64,000 bases of DNA from positions 1,116,001 through 1,180,000 of the forward strand of contig CP073215.1 in assembly GCA_020342235.1 (NCBI GenBank), in the 5' to 3' direction. The notes under the pieces were generated by a model. That model saw only the letters and a list, made by a program, of their open reading frames with translations, had not been told where the DNA came from and ran no database searches. Shown piece by piece: positions 36,134-45,994 of the stretch. A program made the translations under genes and the position numbers. The stretch is from Saccharomycopsis phalli. Taxonomy: Eukaryota > Ascomycota > Saccharomycetes > Ascoideales > Saccharomycopsidaceae. Numbering within the stretch: position 1 is the stretch's first letter; each line of letters begins with the position of its first letter.

Positions 36134-38575
36134 TCACTGAACAATATCGTTTGAGCGGAAATAATCCGACTCCACCTTCATGTACTCTGTGGTCAAGGTA
36201 ACAACGTCAATCAATATAAACTTCACCACATAGTTGGAAAGAAACTTGAGAATCTTCTCAATAAAGTTGTACTTCACCATAAGCTCCTCAAACTCCTTGG
36301 TTCCCTTTTCGTGGCACTCGGTGGTCCCCTCCAAAAACATTGCAAAGTTTGTCACCTTGCTCACCACCTCAAACAACGAGTTCAACGACGCCAAGTAATT
36401 GCGCTTGTCCTCGACGGTTATAACGTAATCCTGTTGCACCTTGAACGACTCCACAGACCCGTCCGATGGGTTGACAAACGACGTCAGGTCGGATATGTTG
36501 GAGTCGGTGATGGTGTCAGCCGACGTTGGTGCTGCAGTCAACTCAATGACAGATTTCTCGTCGCCTCTGCCTCTGGATCTGGGACGCTTTTTGTAAAAGT
36601 GGAACGACGAGAAGCGTTTGTGCTTTGCCTTTTTGTTGATGTAAGACGCCGTGGATGTTGACGTAGTTGCGGTGAGGTTTGTTGATATTGGTGCTGTGAG
36701 ATTTGTTGTTGTTGTGGACAACGAGCTTGTGCTGGCTGTTGTCGGCGATCTTTCTGGGAACGGTTTCAAGGGTCTTCTGTCGTCGTCTTGAGAGTCGTAG
36801 ACATCAAAAGCACTGAGAAGCTTCTGGTAGTACACCAAGGAGCCGCTGATCATCTTGAAGTTGAACTTGTCAAAAGGCTCGAAGTAGAGTTTGTTCCAGA
36901 TGCTGTTGAGAAACAACGTCAAGTCGTTGAGTATATTTTCCTTGACTTTGCAGTTCTTGATGACAATCAAGTTCAATCCCCAAATGTTCTTTGGGATAAA
37001 GAGCTTGCTGGTGAGAAACTCGCCGTGCATCTTTTGCGGGGAGTTATTGATGCTGATGACTCGTTGGTTCAGGTTGATGAACTTGAAGAGAAAGTACTTT
37101 GAGTGGAGCAACCTGTGTTTTGGGATCACGTTCTGATTGAAGAACTCAATCTCCGCGGGAAGAAGTAGCTGGGCGTAGCTGCTGAACTTGCTATACTTTA
37201 AGTATTCCGTCACAGCTACTTCTTCCGGCAGACTGGTGAACGTGTTGTCATAATCCTCGGCAGTAACAACGCTGCCACTTGAAATTTGGCTGAAGTAATC
37301 GCCTGTGAGAAGAAAATTATTGTTGGAGCCTCCCGACTTTATGGAGGCATTATCCAAAAATGCATTTTGCACGCTTGCCAGCACTGGTGAGTTGAGACTG
37401 GCCAAGTTTACTGCCTGTGGTAGACTAATATTTGACACTTGGTATTTGACCTCAGGGATACCAGGCGGTCTGGGTACTGGCTCGGATTCGCTTTTCTTTT
37501 CCGCCAGAGTGGGTTTTTGATCGGGGTTTTTGCACAGGTCTGGACTTTTCTTGGTGCCGTTTTGGCCTTGGGGGTCGTTTTCCGTGGAAATTCCCGGGGC
37601 GAGTTCCTTCCAGTCTTGTCTCTTTTCATTTTCTCTATCATGTTCTCTGTCCTTTGTGTTGCATTGAATGTTGTCTTCTATGTTGTCCATTGTGTTGCCT
37701 TGTATGCTTTCTATGTTTTCTATGCTGCTTTCTATGTTTTTGTCTACCTTTGTTTTACTTTGGTCTAGTCTTTGGTCTAGTCTTTGATCTAGTCTTTGGT
37801 CTAGTCTTTGGTCTAGTCTTTGGTCTAGTCTTTGGTCTAGTCTTTGATCTTTGGTCTGGCCTTTGGTCTGGCCTTTGGTCTGACCTTTGGTCTGATCTTT
37901 GGTCTGATCTTTGGCCTGATCTCTGGCCTCACCACTCTGATCGTTCATCTGACTCTGATTCACTGGTCTATTATCCAACTCATCTTCCCTGTTCCAAACC
38001 TCTCGCAGATCATCCAGGACACCCGTCTGTATTTCCTTGACATTCTGCTTCTCGTCTCTCGTCTCTGTGTGCGTTTCCAAAACACCGTGCTCTGTCCATA
38101 TTTCCGAAAAATCCTTCAGCTGGTACGACGACACTCGGCCCTTACAGTCCAACTGCCCAACCGAAGACTCGTTTGTGTACATGTCGTCGGCCTCCTCATC
38201 GTCAGAGTACACCTTCAACTTTGTGAACAAGCTGGGTCCGTTTTCAAACGACTCGTCGCTGTAGTTTCGTGCCAGGACCGTGCGCAACTGTGAATCCGCG
38301 TCGTTGTATTCGCTGGTCAGCTCGTTTTCATCGTCGATGACGTCGAGAAAGTGGAAGTCGTCGGCCTTGCGTGAAGCTTCCGAGACACTCTCGTATCCCA
38401 CTTGAGTCAATTGGAAGTCATCACTCACTAACTGGTCCAATATCACCGAGTCTCTGGCGATTTCGTGGGATCGACCAACGACCGGCTCATTTTGCTTGTG
38501 CTTGAATATATTGAATTTTGTAGAGCTCTGTTCGGTTAGTACGCGCCCGACATGCCTCCCACTAATACGTACCAT
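36134..38575 (-). CDS. Unrecognised protein with Q-T-K-G/L-D-Q-R repeats; probable intron right after the ATG
   Basis: The frame from the ATG at 38573-38575 to the stop at 36134 codes for 813 residues unspliced. A likely intron at 38528-38572 would reduce it to 798, starting M-S-S-T-K-F-N-I-F-K. The N-terminal half is acidic and disordered and contains tandem D-Q-T-K-G-Q-T and L-D-Q-R units (about residues 215-275, an in-frame minisatellite at about 37765-37930). The C-terminal half (about 440-813) is globular, with hydrophobic helices such as S-K-Y-F-L-F-K-F-I-N-L-N and F-L-S-N-Y-V-V-K-F-I-L-I-D-V-V. I do not recognise the family. It is convergent with the CCM1-like gene and divergent from the Bni4/Afr1-like gene. 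Confidence 0.75.
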   Translation of the reverse strand: MVRISGRHVGRVLTEQSSTKFNIFKHKQNEPVVGRSHEIARDSVILDQLVSDDFQLTQVGYESVSEASRKADDFHFLDVIDDENELTSEYNDADSQLRTVLARNYSDESFENGPSLFTKLKVYSDDEEADDMYTNESSVGQLDCKGRVSSYQLKDFSEIWTEHGVLETHTETRDEKQNVKEIQTGVLDDLREVWNREDELDNRPVNQSQMNDQSGEARDQAKDQTKDQTKGQTKGQTKGQTKDQRLDQRLDQRLDQRLDQRLDQRLDQRLDQSKTKVDKNIESSIENIESIQGNTMDNIEDNIQCNTKDREHDRENEKRQDWKELAPGISTENDPQGQNGTKKSPDLCKNPDQKPTLAEKKSESEPVPRPPGIPEVKYQVSNISLPQAVNLASLNSPVLASVQNAFLDNASIKSGGSNNNFLLTGDYFSQISSGSVVTAEDYDNTFTSLPEEVAVTEYLKYSKFSSYAQLLLPAEIEFFNQNVIPKHRLLHSKYFLFKFINLNQRVISINNSPQKMHGEFLTSKLFIPKNIWGLNLIVIKNCKVKENILNDLTLFLNSIWNKLYFEPFDKFNFKMISGSLVYYQKLLSAFDVYDSQDDDRRPLKPFPERSPTTASTSSLSTTTTNLTAPISTNLTATTSTSTASYINKKAKHKRFSSFHFYKKRPRSRGRGDEKSVIELTAAPTSADTITDSNISDLTSFVNPSDGSVESFKVQQDYVITVEDKRNYLASLNSLFEVVSKVTNFAMFLEGTTECHEKGTKEFEELMVKYNFIEKILKFLSNYVVKFILIDVVTLTTEYMKVESDYFRSNDIVQ
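37765..37930 (-). repeat. 12-bp in-frame minisatellite (L-D-Q-R and Q-T-K-G/D units)
   Basis: The plus strand shows TCTTTGGTCTAG repeated about nine times, then CTTTGGTCTGGC-type and TCTTTGGTCTGA-type units. The two blocks encode L-D-Q-R and Q-T-K-G/D repeats in the same frame and share the core TTTGGTC, so they probably have one origin. Confidence 0.88.
38528..38572 (-). other. Probable 45-nt spliceosomal intron
   Basis: Directly after the ATG, the minus strand reads GTACGT as 5' splice site. A perfect TACTAAC branch point follows, and CAG lies 8 nt after the branch adenosine. The length is 45 nt, a multiple of three with no stop, so both spliced and retained forms are open. The same branch-to-acceptor spacing is seen in the RPP2 intron at 59102-59258. 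Introns placed immediately after the ATG are common in budding yeasts, but 45 nt is very short for them. Confidence 0.6.
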
Positions 38576-38899
38576 AATTGATGACAAGGCAACTACCTGG
38601 ATTTGGAAAGCCCTTTGTTTTTTACCCACCTGCCAAATTGGAGACAGCCCCCGTGCGCCACTGTGGCTGGTGGAGGGAGCGGCCTAATGCGTGGCGCGGT
38701 CCGCGTACCAGAATTATTGTCCCTGCGCGGCCCTGCAAGTGTAGCTGCACAATGCCAACACTAGAAACATCATATGAAACAGAAACATTTGAGTTTCCCA
38801 AAAAAAATATTTCTATTTCGGTTTGCTGTTTTTTTCTATATTAAGTCTGGCTATATCTTTTTTTTTTTTCTTTTCTTTTCTTTTGTTCCCCAATATACC
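38576..38899. other. Divergent promoter region with poly-pyrimidine tract
   Basis: This lies between the 36-kb gene and the Bni4/Afr1-like gene. A T-rich and TTTTC tract at about 38858-38885 precedes the downstream ATG. An in-frame ATG at 38774 would translate this tract into an implausible Phe-rich N-terminus. Confidence 0.6.
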
Positions 38900-41800
38900 A
38901 TGGAGGTCGACAACAGATTCTTGGCAAGGACAAGTGCCGTTGATTTCAGCCTCGAGCTGAAGTTTGTCAAGACCTTACCAAACCGCAAAACCATTGTTCG
39001 TCCCCCTGGTTCTAGGACCAGCTCTTTGACCATCGCTCAGAGCGACCAGGTCCCAAGACAACATAACCAGTTTCCACAAAGACCTCCCCACTTCCATCCG
39101 GGCCCATATTCAAGAAGCTCTTCCATGACCCTGGAATCGGCTCCCCAAGACATCAACTACAACAAGGTCAGAAACAAGAGTTCGTTTTACTTCCCCAATG
39201 GTGAGAAGTTCACTCCTCGGCAGCACCAGCAGCAGAAACGCTCTCGTTTCGAGCCTCCTTCGGGTGAAATCGAGATTCGGCAGGTTTCCCGCAGCACAAC
39301 CGACCAACCCCAGGATTACTCCCAGGTTCGGTATAATCTGATGGGAGGTCGAAGCCAGGAGCGTCTTAACTCCATGGGCCGAAGCCAGGAGCGTCTTAAC
39401 TCCATGGGCCGAAGCCAGGAGCGTCTTAATTCCATGGGCCAACAGATTCCAGATCGTCTTAATTCCATGAGTCGGAATCAGGAGCATCTTAATTCCATGG
39501 GCCAACAGATTCCAGAACGTCTTAATTCCATGAGTCGGAATCAGGAGCATCTTAATTCCATGGGTCGAAACCAAATGCAAGACCCATGCAATTCCATGGA
39601 TGGTCCAATTCCAATGGACCAAGACCGGTTCAACTCAATGGGAGGTCAGAATTACGTTGGTCGGTATAATTACCCAGGTGGTCAAGTTCCAATGCAAAAT
39701 GGTCCAATGCAAAATGGCCATGGCCAAATTCCAATGCCAAATAGCCATGGCCAAATTCCAATGCAAGACCACTACAACCAGGACCAAGACCGCTATACCC
39801 CAATGGTCGGCCCAACACCTCTTCGGCAAGACTCTGTTCGCTCCAATCCGCCAGTCGGACAGTATCCAGGACATCACAACCAGGGCTTTGCTCAGAATCC
39901 AGGGAGAAGCAACCTGCTTGCAGGCCCTCATCCTATAAGACAGATTTTGTTTGGGCCAAATCGAAACAACCTGCTTGTGGGCCAAAACCCCATGCGACAG
40001 AACCTGGCGGGACACAAGCTTGTGAAGCAGCCATTTGCTGCGAGTCCATCGTTGAGCAACACGTCGTCCAACGACGAAAGCAGCTTGCTTCTGATGAACC
40101 AGCTTCCAAACGGGCATTTCAACGAGTCGATTGACAGCGCAATCTCGGAAAATTCGCTTGGGACAAAGCCAGGATACGATGTTGCCGTTCAAGAGGACCA
40201 GGAGATTGAAGAGGCCGAGCGATTGGCATATGAGGCAGAAATGATTGCCAGAAAGGCCAGAGACGATGCGAACCGCAAGAGATTCGAAAAGGGCGAGCAG
40301 CGAAGGCTCATGGAATGTCGGAGAATTCAGGAAGTTGCCAAACAGACTGTCGAGAATCTCAAGGCGAGACAGGAGGCTACATTGCGCAAAAAAGTCGAAA
40401 ACTTGAGTGAGGACGAAGAGAGTGACACTGAGTTGCCGATGGAAGACGCTGTTGATAAGTTTTCTTCCGATGAGAAGGAGGAGGAGCGTATGGAGGAGCT
40501 TGAGCGGAAGATTCAACTCCAATTCCGGGTGAGACAGGACGAGGATAATAAGTCCAAGCGGGCTGGGATTGTTGTGGGAAAGGCGAACATGACGGAAAGT
40601 TTGGAGGAGGAGGAAATGAGAAGACGTGATTTGGAAGAGCAAGAGTTGAAGGAGAAGGAAATGAGGGAGGAGGAAATGAGAAGACGTGATTTGGAAGAGC
40701 AGGAGTCGAGAGAGCGGGAGTCGAGAGAGCGGGAGTTGAGAGAGCAAGAGTTGAGAGAGCAAGAGTTGAGAGAAGAGAAGGAAGAGGAAATGAAAAGACA
40801 AGTATTGAGAGAGCAAGAATTAAAAGAGGAGGAAATAAAGAGACAAGCATTACGAGAGCAAGAATTAAAAGATCAAGAGTTGAGAGAGGAGGAAATGAGA
40901 AGACAGGACTTGAGAGAGCAAGAATTAAAAGAGGAGGAAATGAAAAGACAAGCACTAAGAGAGCAAGCCTTGAGAGAAAAAGAGTTAAGAGAAAAAGAGG
41001 CGGCGGAGAAAGAAGCCGAGTTCCGCGCAAAGCAAGCTGCCATTCGTGCTAAGCATGAAGAGGAGTTGAGAATTCAACAGGAAGCTCTTAGAGCCAAGCA
41101 GGAGGCGCTTTTGGAGGCCAAGCGGAAAGAGAAGATGCGCGACGCCAAAAAAGCAGAGGCCCAGGCTCGAATTGAAGCAGAGGCGCGGGCCAAAAGGGAA
41201 GCCGCAGAGAAGAAGAAGCGGGAAATGGAGGCAGATCGGCTTGCGGCGTTGCGCGAGAAAGAGATGATGCAACAGGCTGAATTAGAGGCAAAAATGGACG
41301 CAGAGAGACGGGAAGCCAAGGCGGAAAAGAAGCCAAAGGGTTTCTTTGGTGGGTTGTTGCGCCACAAGAGCTGGAAAGAGAAGAAGACTGAGAACAGGGA
41401 AGAGTACAGCGAGCATCCTTTGCCAGAATTGGAGGTACCAATAACTCTTGCTCCAAAGTCGCTTGCACCTAAACGCACGCACTTCCTTAGCATTGAGCCG
41501 ATTTCCAATTCATCTGGCACCATGGACCTTTCTATTGATGATAAGTTTATTAATTGGGATTCGGACATGGTTCTGGAGAAGCAAGCGTCACCAGAGATTC
41601 GGGAGGCTTTACCAAAGGCATTGGATGGTGTTTCTGCGCCTAGCTCCGACCAGAAGGTCATTTCAGAGTCTCAGTACAATGTCATTTCAGAGTCTCAGTA
41701 CGATGTTATTTCAGAGTCTCGGCACAAGGCTATTCCAGAGTCTCGGCACAAGGCTATTCCAGAGTCTCGGCACAAGACCATTGCAGAGCCACAACACAAG

Positions 41801-42502
41801 ACCATCTCAGAGCCAGAGAATGAAGCATTGCGCAATGTTATTGAAGAGCCTGTGCCATTGGGCAAGACTTCTGAAGATACAGGACGTGGAGGCATCTTTG
41901 ATTCGGGAAAGATGAAGAAGATCTTCCACTTCAAGCGGAAGAAGCGTACAGTGGTGCGAAACGCGTTGCACGCCAAGCCTGAGGCGATGTATAGCTTTGA
42001 CCAGTGTGAGGAGGTGCCAACTGTGATGCTGGATTCGGAGAAGCGATCTGAGGAGCAGGAGTTTACAAAAAGAAGCTCTGAGTTCTTTGAGCTTGAGGAC
42101 TTGACTGCTGACAAGGACTTGAAGAAGGAGACCCGCAATGTGTCTGTGACCGATGCGGAGTTTAACATTGATGGGTTACAATATCTCCAGGATTTGATTG
42201 AGTTTGGCGAGAAGGACGAGTCGAGCGAGCTGCCGCAGTCTGGGAATGACAGCGACGGGTCGTTTGTTAGCTCCGGGTCGTCACCAGCAAGTAGCCGGAA
42301 CGTATCCTTCTCCAAGAAAGTGCATGTGGCCCAGACATATTCGAAGCTGGCCTACGATAGACAGTCTGAAAAGAAAAGCACGTGCTATTACTTGCACCCG
42401 AAGCTCATTGAGGACATTAAGGAGGAGTTGAATGATTTCAAGAGACAAATGCCTGTGCATCCGACGAGCAAAGGCAATACGCATTTTTTCAATGGGGAGT
42501 AA
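38900..42502 (+). CDS. Long coiled-coil protein with Bni4/Afr1-like C-terminus (putative PP1 docking)
   Basis: From the ATG at 38900 the protein has 1200 residues. Residues about 145-235 are tandem R-S-Q-E-R-L-N-S-M-G-type units, and 235-300 are N-G-P-M-Q-N-G-H-G-Q-like units. A very long charged coiled coil (about 430-810) is built of R-E-Q-E-L-K-E-E-E-M-K-R-Q-type heptads. A short S-E-S-Q-Y/R-H repeat follows (about 915-975), then K-K-I-F-H-F-K-R-K-K. The C-terminus has R-N-V-S-F (1133-1137), which fits the RVxF docking motif of protein phosphatase 1. After it come Y-D-R, T-C-Y-Y-L-H-P-K-L-I-E-D-I-K-E-E-L-N and M-P-V-H-P-x-S-x-x-N-T-H-F-F. This arrangement resembles the C-termini of the bud-neck proteins Bni4 and Afr1, so a cortical scaffold for Glc7 is a reasonable but unproven reading. 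Confidence 0.6.
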   Translation: MEVDNRFLARTSAVDFSLELKFVKTLPNRKTIVRPPGSRTSSLTIAQSDQVPRQHNQFPQRPPHFHPGPYSRSSSMTLESAPQDINYNKVRNKSSFYFPNGEKFTPRQHQQQKRSRFEPPSGEIEIRQVSRSTTDQPQDYSQVRYNLMGGRSQERLNSMGRSQERLNSMGRSQERLNSMGQQIPDRLNSMSRNQEHLNSMGQQIPERLNSMSRNQEHLNSMGRNQMQDPCNSMDGPIPMDQDRFNSMGGQNYVGRYNYPGGQVPMQNGPMQNGHGQIPMPNSHGQIPMQDHYNQDQDRYTPMVGPTPLRQDSVRSNPPVGQYPGHHNQGFAQNPGRSNLLAGPHPIRQILFGPNRNNLLVGQNPMRQNLAGHKLVKQPFAASPSLSNTSSNDESSLLLMNQLPNGHFNESIDSAISENSLGTKPGYDVAVQEDQEIEEAERLAYEAEMIARKARDDANRKRFEKGEQRRLMECRRIQEVAKQTVENLKARQEATLRKKVENLSEDEESDTELPMEDAVDKFSSDEKEEERMEELERKIQLQFRVRQDEDNKSKRAGIVVGKANMTESLEEEEMRRRDLEEQELKEKEMREEEMRRRDLEEQESRERESRERELREQELREQELREEKEEEMKRQVLREQELKEEEIKRQALREQELKDQELREEEMRRQDLREQELKEEEMKRQALREQALREKELREKEAAEKEAEFRAKQAAIRAKHEEELRIQQEALRAKQEALLEAKRKEKMRDAKKAEAQARIEAEARAKREAAEKKKREMEADRLAALREKEMMQQAELEAKMDAERREAKAEKKPKGFFGGLLRHKSWKEKKTENREEYSEHPLPELEVPITLAPKSLAPKRTHFLSIEPISNSSGTMDLSIDDKFINWDSDMVLEKQASPEIREALPKALDGVSAPSSDQKVISESQYNVISESQYDVISESRHKAIPESRHKAIPESRHKTIAEPQHKTISEPENEALRNVIEEPVPLGKTSEDTGRGGIFDSGKMKKIFHFKRKKRTVVRNALHAKPEAMYSFDQCEEVPTVMLDSEKRSEEQEFTKRSSEFFELEDLTADKDLKKETRNVSVTDAEFNIDGLQYLQDLIEFGEKDESSELPQSGNDSDGSFVSSGSSPASSRNVSFSKKVHVAQTYSKLAYDRQSEKKSTCYYLHPKLIEDIKEELNDFKRQMPVHPTSKGNTHFFNGE
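39355..39600 (+). repeat. In-frame minisatellites (R-S-Q-E-R-L-N-S-M-G and relatives)
   Basis: A 30-bp unit (CGAAGCCAGGAGCGTCTTAA at its core) occurs three times almost unchanged. A 66-bp higher-order unit combining Q-Q-I-P-E-R-L-N-S-M and S-R-N-Q-E-H-L-N-S-M-G follows, about twice. Near-identity of copies indicates recent expansion. Confidence 0.88.
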
Positions 42503-42783
42503 TTCAGGATTGGAAGACAGGACAGACTGAATAGGAGTGAACAGGACTGGAAGACAGGACTGGAAAGGACTGAAGTACGGAGTATTGAAGTACAGTACTG
42601 AACAGGACTGAGCAGGAGTGGAATTTTTTCGGCGAAAATGAGTACTTTAATTTTTATTATTATTTATATATATTTATTATTTCTATTATTCTATTACTGC
42701 CCACTATAGTCCCCTTTAATCGGCTTGCGCCAACCTACACATTGTTCTTTGCAGTATATATAATATTATTCATCCGGCATGTC
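42503..42783. other. Convergent 3' region
   Basis: This lies between the Bni4/Afr1-like gene and GSH2. Degenerate AGGACTGGAAGACAGGACTG units occur at about 42505-42625, then an AT-rich TATTTATATATATTTATTATT stretch that may serve both genes as a 3' processing region. Confidence 0.6.
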
Positions 42784-44181
42784 TTAGATCATGTAGACAC
42801 TATCAATACAGCCAAATCCAGCTGCAACTCCACCCTCGTTACTGCTGCTGAACTTCGACCGGAGCAAGTAGTCGTTAGTCGTGTTGCACAACACCTTGCC
42901 GGACTTTGAGTCCCAGAGAATCGTGCCAAAGACCCCGAGTTCGCTGAGAATCTGCTCGTGGTGTACCTGATGATGCTTGACGATTTTGTTTTCGTGCTGG
43001 GGCGGCTCAATAAGATCCATGAGAATGTACCCTCCCCAGTGCGACTCGGGAATCGACCGGAGGAACGTGGGAATGTCGTTTTTGTAGACGTTATTTCCTC
43101 CTCCCTCGCGCTGCGGCTTGAGCACGTACTTTTCCGGGCTGTCAAACGCCATTTTCCGCGCACGGAGTCCCTCAGGAGACCCATCGAGCGGGTAGATCCC
43201 GACAAACGTCTCGAGCAACCGATCGGCGCCCTCGTCAATGTATTTTGAGAGCGTGGTGCGGCTGGTGAGAAGTTGCTGCACCTTCTTGGATCCGCTCAAC
43301 TGTGATAGGATCGACGGGCATTTGATGGCCAAGGATGTCTCCAAGTCGCGTCGGAGGGTCCAGTCTGCGTCTGACGCGTAGTCTGACGGCGAATAGCCTG
43401 TGCGGTAGTATACTACCGCGACCTCTTCGTGGGTCGGGGTGTAGGTCAAGCGGCGATTTTCGTCGATTTTCAATAGCTCGGCCTGCTTGAACGTGATTCG
43501 TCGCGACCGGACGCCATGGTCCTGTAGCAACGAGTTCTGGAGGTGCCGTTGGTCAAACACATTGCGTTCGCCTTCCTGCACCACCACCAACACGATACTG
43601 CCGGCCACATTGTATGTTTTCACGGCTTCAGCCAAGCCGTCCGCCAATTTGCGCGCCGAGTCCGACACAGCAAAGTTTTCCGGGCGGTAGTGCGAGCCAT
43701 AGACCCCGATTTCGTGCAAGTACCGATGCAACTGACCGACGCGTGGAGACAAGCCACCAAACGACACGGCAATGGAGTTGTATTCGATCTGCTTGATTCC
43801 CCCCGAGATGTTGTCGAGCATATAGTCACTGCGAACAAGCCCGAGGCACACTGGCTGGACAATGTGCGGCTTGGCCTCAAGATAGGTCTGCCACAATCTG
43901 CCGCTGAATTCCGCGTCAGACACGATCAAATCCTCCATGGCAGCGGCAATGAACGCCTCGTCGTCTGCTACCCTGCTATAGAGCACGTTGAACGTCTTCT
44001 GGACGTCGAGGGCTTGGAGGAACTGGGTTTTGGGGAACGGTGTCGGGAAGAGCGTGACTGGGGCCAGATCCGCAGAGTGGCCTTGGAAATCCTCGGGGTA
44101 CATCACAAGACCATGGCCGAGACTCCATTGCTCGAGTTCCTCGACCGCGATATCATAGTCGACGTGTGGGAATATGGACAT
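42784..44181 (-). CDS. GSH2: Glutathione synthetase
   Basis: The 465-residue protein is a eukaryotic glutathione synthetase, which joins gamma-glutamylcysteine and glycine with ATP in the cytosol. Family blocks are G-L-V-M-Y-P near residue 25, L-F-P-T-P-F-P, R-S-D-Y-M-L-D, I-E-Y-N-S-I-A-V-S-F-G-G-L, and the glycine-rich lid L-K-P-Q-R-E-G-G-G-N-N-V-Y near residue 370 that closes over ATP. L-M-D-L-I-E-P-P follows. The ATG at 44179-44181 gives M-S-I-F-P-H-V-D; upstream in-frame codons lack an ATG. The protein is slightly shorter than baker's yeast Gsh2 (491). With CYS3 in the same window, two steps leading from cystathionine to glutathione are present. Confidence 0.95.
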   Translation of the reverse strand: MSIFPHVDYDIAVEELEQWSLGHGLVMYPEDFQGHSADLAPVTLFPTPFPKTQFLQALDVQKTFNVLYSRVADDEAFIAAAMEDLIVSDAEFSGRLWQTYLEAKPHIVQPVCLGLVRSDYMLDNISGGIKQIEYNSIAVSFGGLSPRVGQLHRYLHEIGVYGSHYRPENFAVSDSARKLADGLAEAVKTYNVAGSIVLVVVQEGERNVFDQRHLQNSLLQDHGVRSRRITFKQAELLKIDENRRLTYTPTHEEVAVVYYRTGYSPSDYASDADWTLRRDLETSLAIKCPSILSQLSGSKKVQQLLTSRTTLSKYIDEGADRLLETFVGIYPLDGSPEGLRARKMAFDSPEKYVLKPQREGGGNNVYKNDIPTFLRSIPESHWGGYILMDLIEPPQHENKIVKHHQVHHEQILSELGVFGTILWDSKSGKVLCNTTNDYLLRSKFSSSNEGGVAAGFGCIDSVYMI

Positions 44182-45994
44182 TGGGAAGTGTGCAAGGGAG
44201 ATGGTGAAGAGTGAAAAAGCAAATGTGCATGCGGGATGACAAATTATGTGCAGTGAAGATTGCAAGAGTGGAGATGATGGTGTTACAGTGAGATGATGGT
44301 AGCTAGTTGAATGGATTAATTGAATGGATAGTTGAATGGATTAGTTGAATGGATTAGTTGAATGGATTAGTTGAATGGATTAGTTGAATGGATATAGTTG
44401 GAGTGGGTTTAGTGAAGAATTGTGGAAATTGTGGATTGTGTCGCTAATGTAGTTGGGATGGGTTTAGTTAGAATGGAGTGGTGGAAATGATAGAGGTGAA
44501 TCTGCTTATAGAGTCTAGTATAGGTAGTCTAATACAGTTGATTTTGAATGTGAATTACGAATCTGCCTACAGAGTCTAGTGTAGGTAGCCTAATAAATGT
44601 TGGTCTTGAATAATGAATTACGAATCTGCTTGTGGAGTCTAGTGTAGGCAGTCTAATAAATGTTAGTTTAGAATGATGAATTACAATCTGCTAGTGGAGT
44701 TTAGTGTAGATAGTCTATGATAAATATTAGTTTAAAACGGTAAAAGGTGGAAATGTGGAATGGGAATCATGAAATGGTGAGGTGGAATCGTGAGATAGAA
44801 AAGTAAGGTAGATGATAAGTAGATGATAGTAACGATAGTAATGATAACGGTAGTACGATAATATACGATAATGATAATACGATAGTATACGATAATGATA
44901 ATACGATAGTATACGATAATGATAATACGATAGTATATGACAAAGCAGAATAATGTGGAATGATGAAATAATGAAAGGGGCTTAAAACTGGCTTTGAACA
45001 TAAAGATCAAAAGGGGAAATTCATAGGTATGGCGCAACCGAAAATCCATGTACTTGCTTGGCTGACAAATGTATGCAGATCAATCACGACGCAAGTGTGA
45101 AAAGTCTGGAAATCGAACGATTTGGAAATTGGAAATTCTAGAATTAATGTGCAATCGAATCGGCTGGGATTAAATGGTGGAGATTAAATGACGCATATTG
45201 AATAATTGGAATTACGCACTTGGAAATTGGAAACACAGTGTGGAATTGAGAACCAAAAATGACTCTAGAACTTGGCAAGTGGAATTGCTGATTACATAAC
45301 TGGATTGAGACTTGGATTGAGACTCGGATTGGCAGGTGAGGTGAAATTGAAAAGAAGCTTGGTGCTGCAAAGCCAAAAATAAATGGATAAAGTTGGTAAT
45401 TGTACTGACAAATGTCCCAAAGGGTTATGCCAAAGGGTTATGCAAGTTGATTATGCCAGTGGAATATGTCCCAATGAATTATGTCCCAATGGATTATGTC
45501 CTGATGGACTATGTACTAACAAATTATTTACTAACAAATTATTTACTAACAAATTATGTACTAACAAATTATGTACTAACAAATTTTATGCAAATAATTA
45601 TATGCAAATAGCCATATACAATAGCCATATAGCCATATACAATAGCCATATAGCCATATACAATAGCCATATAGCCATATACAATAGACATACCCATGTA
45701 TAATAGCCATACCCATGTACAATTATATACTACCAATCACGACAAATTTCACTTGGACGCTAGCACTACGGAAATTGGCAGCCATATGAAACATAAGGAA
45801 AACCCCAACGGACCCCAATAGTCCCAACGGATCCCAATGGTCCAATGGTCCAATGATCCCGACGTAATCCAGCATAAACCGCAATCCAAGTCAAGACATG
45901 CCAGAGCAATTCCTCTAATTCAAGCCCATTCCCTTGGCTCGGTTACCCGGCCGTAAGATAAAACATTGATCCTGCGGGAATCACAAACCTGCAA
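44182..45994. repeat. 1.8-kb divergent intergenic region made largely of minisatellites
   Basis: From left to right: about seven TTGAATGGATTAG units (44303-44393); four diverged 62-65 bp units containing AATCTGCTTNNNGAGTCTAG (44498-44735); about four 24-bp GATAATGATAATACGATAGTATAC units (44857-44940); 15-16 bp ACTAACAAATTATNT units (45505-45590); and ATAGCCATATACA units (45600-45720). Short CCAATGGT and TCCCAACGGA repeats lie near 45800-45850. No gene is supported; open frames here follow the repeats. It must contain the promoters of GSH2 and the LIM-RhoGEF gene. Confidence 0.85.

Noticed and set aside
38774-38899. Upstream ATG extending the Bni4/Afr1-like protein by 42 residues
   Set aside because: The extension is Phe-rich translation of a promoter-like poly-pyrimidine tract; the ATG at 38900 is more plausible.
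39635-40816. 393-codon Leu-rich frame opposite the coiled-coil gene
   Set aside because: The complement of Glu/Lys/Arg codons reads as Leu/Phe/Ser; it has no independent features.
45505-45590. Repeated TACTAAC/ACTAAC matches, as in branch points
   Set aside because: They are successive units of a minisatellite with no donor and acceptor around a coding exon.
45383-45703. Open frame of 106 codons with Cys/Asn-rich repeats
   Set aside because: It lies wholly in tandem repeats; its residues simply echo the DNA units, and the same region is open in other frames.
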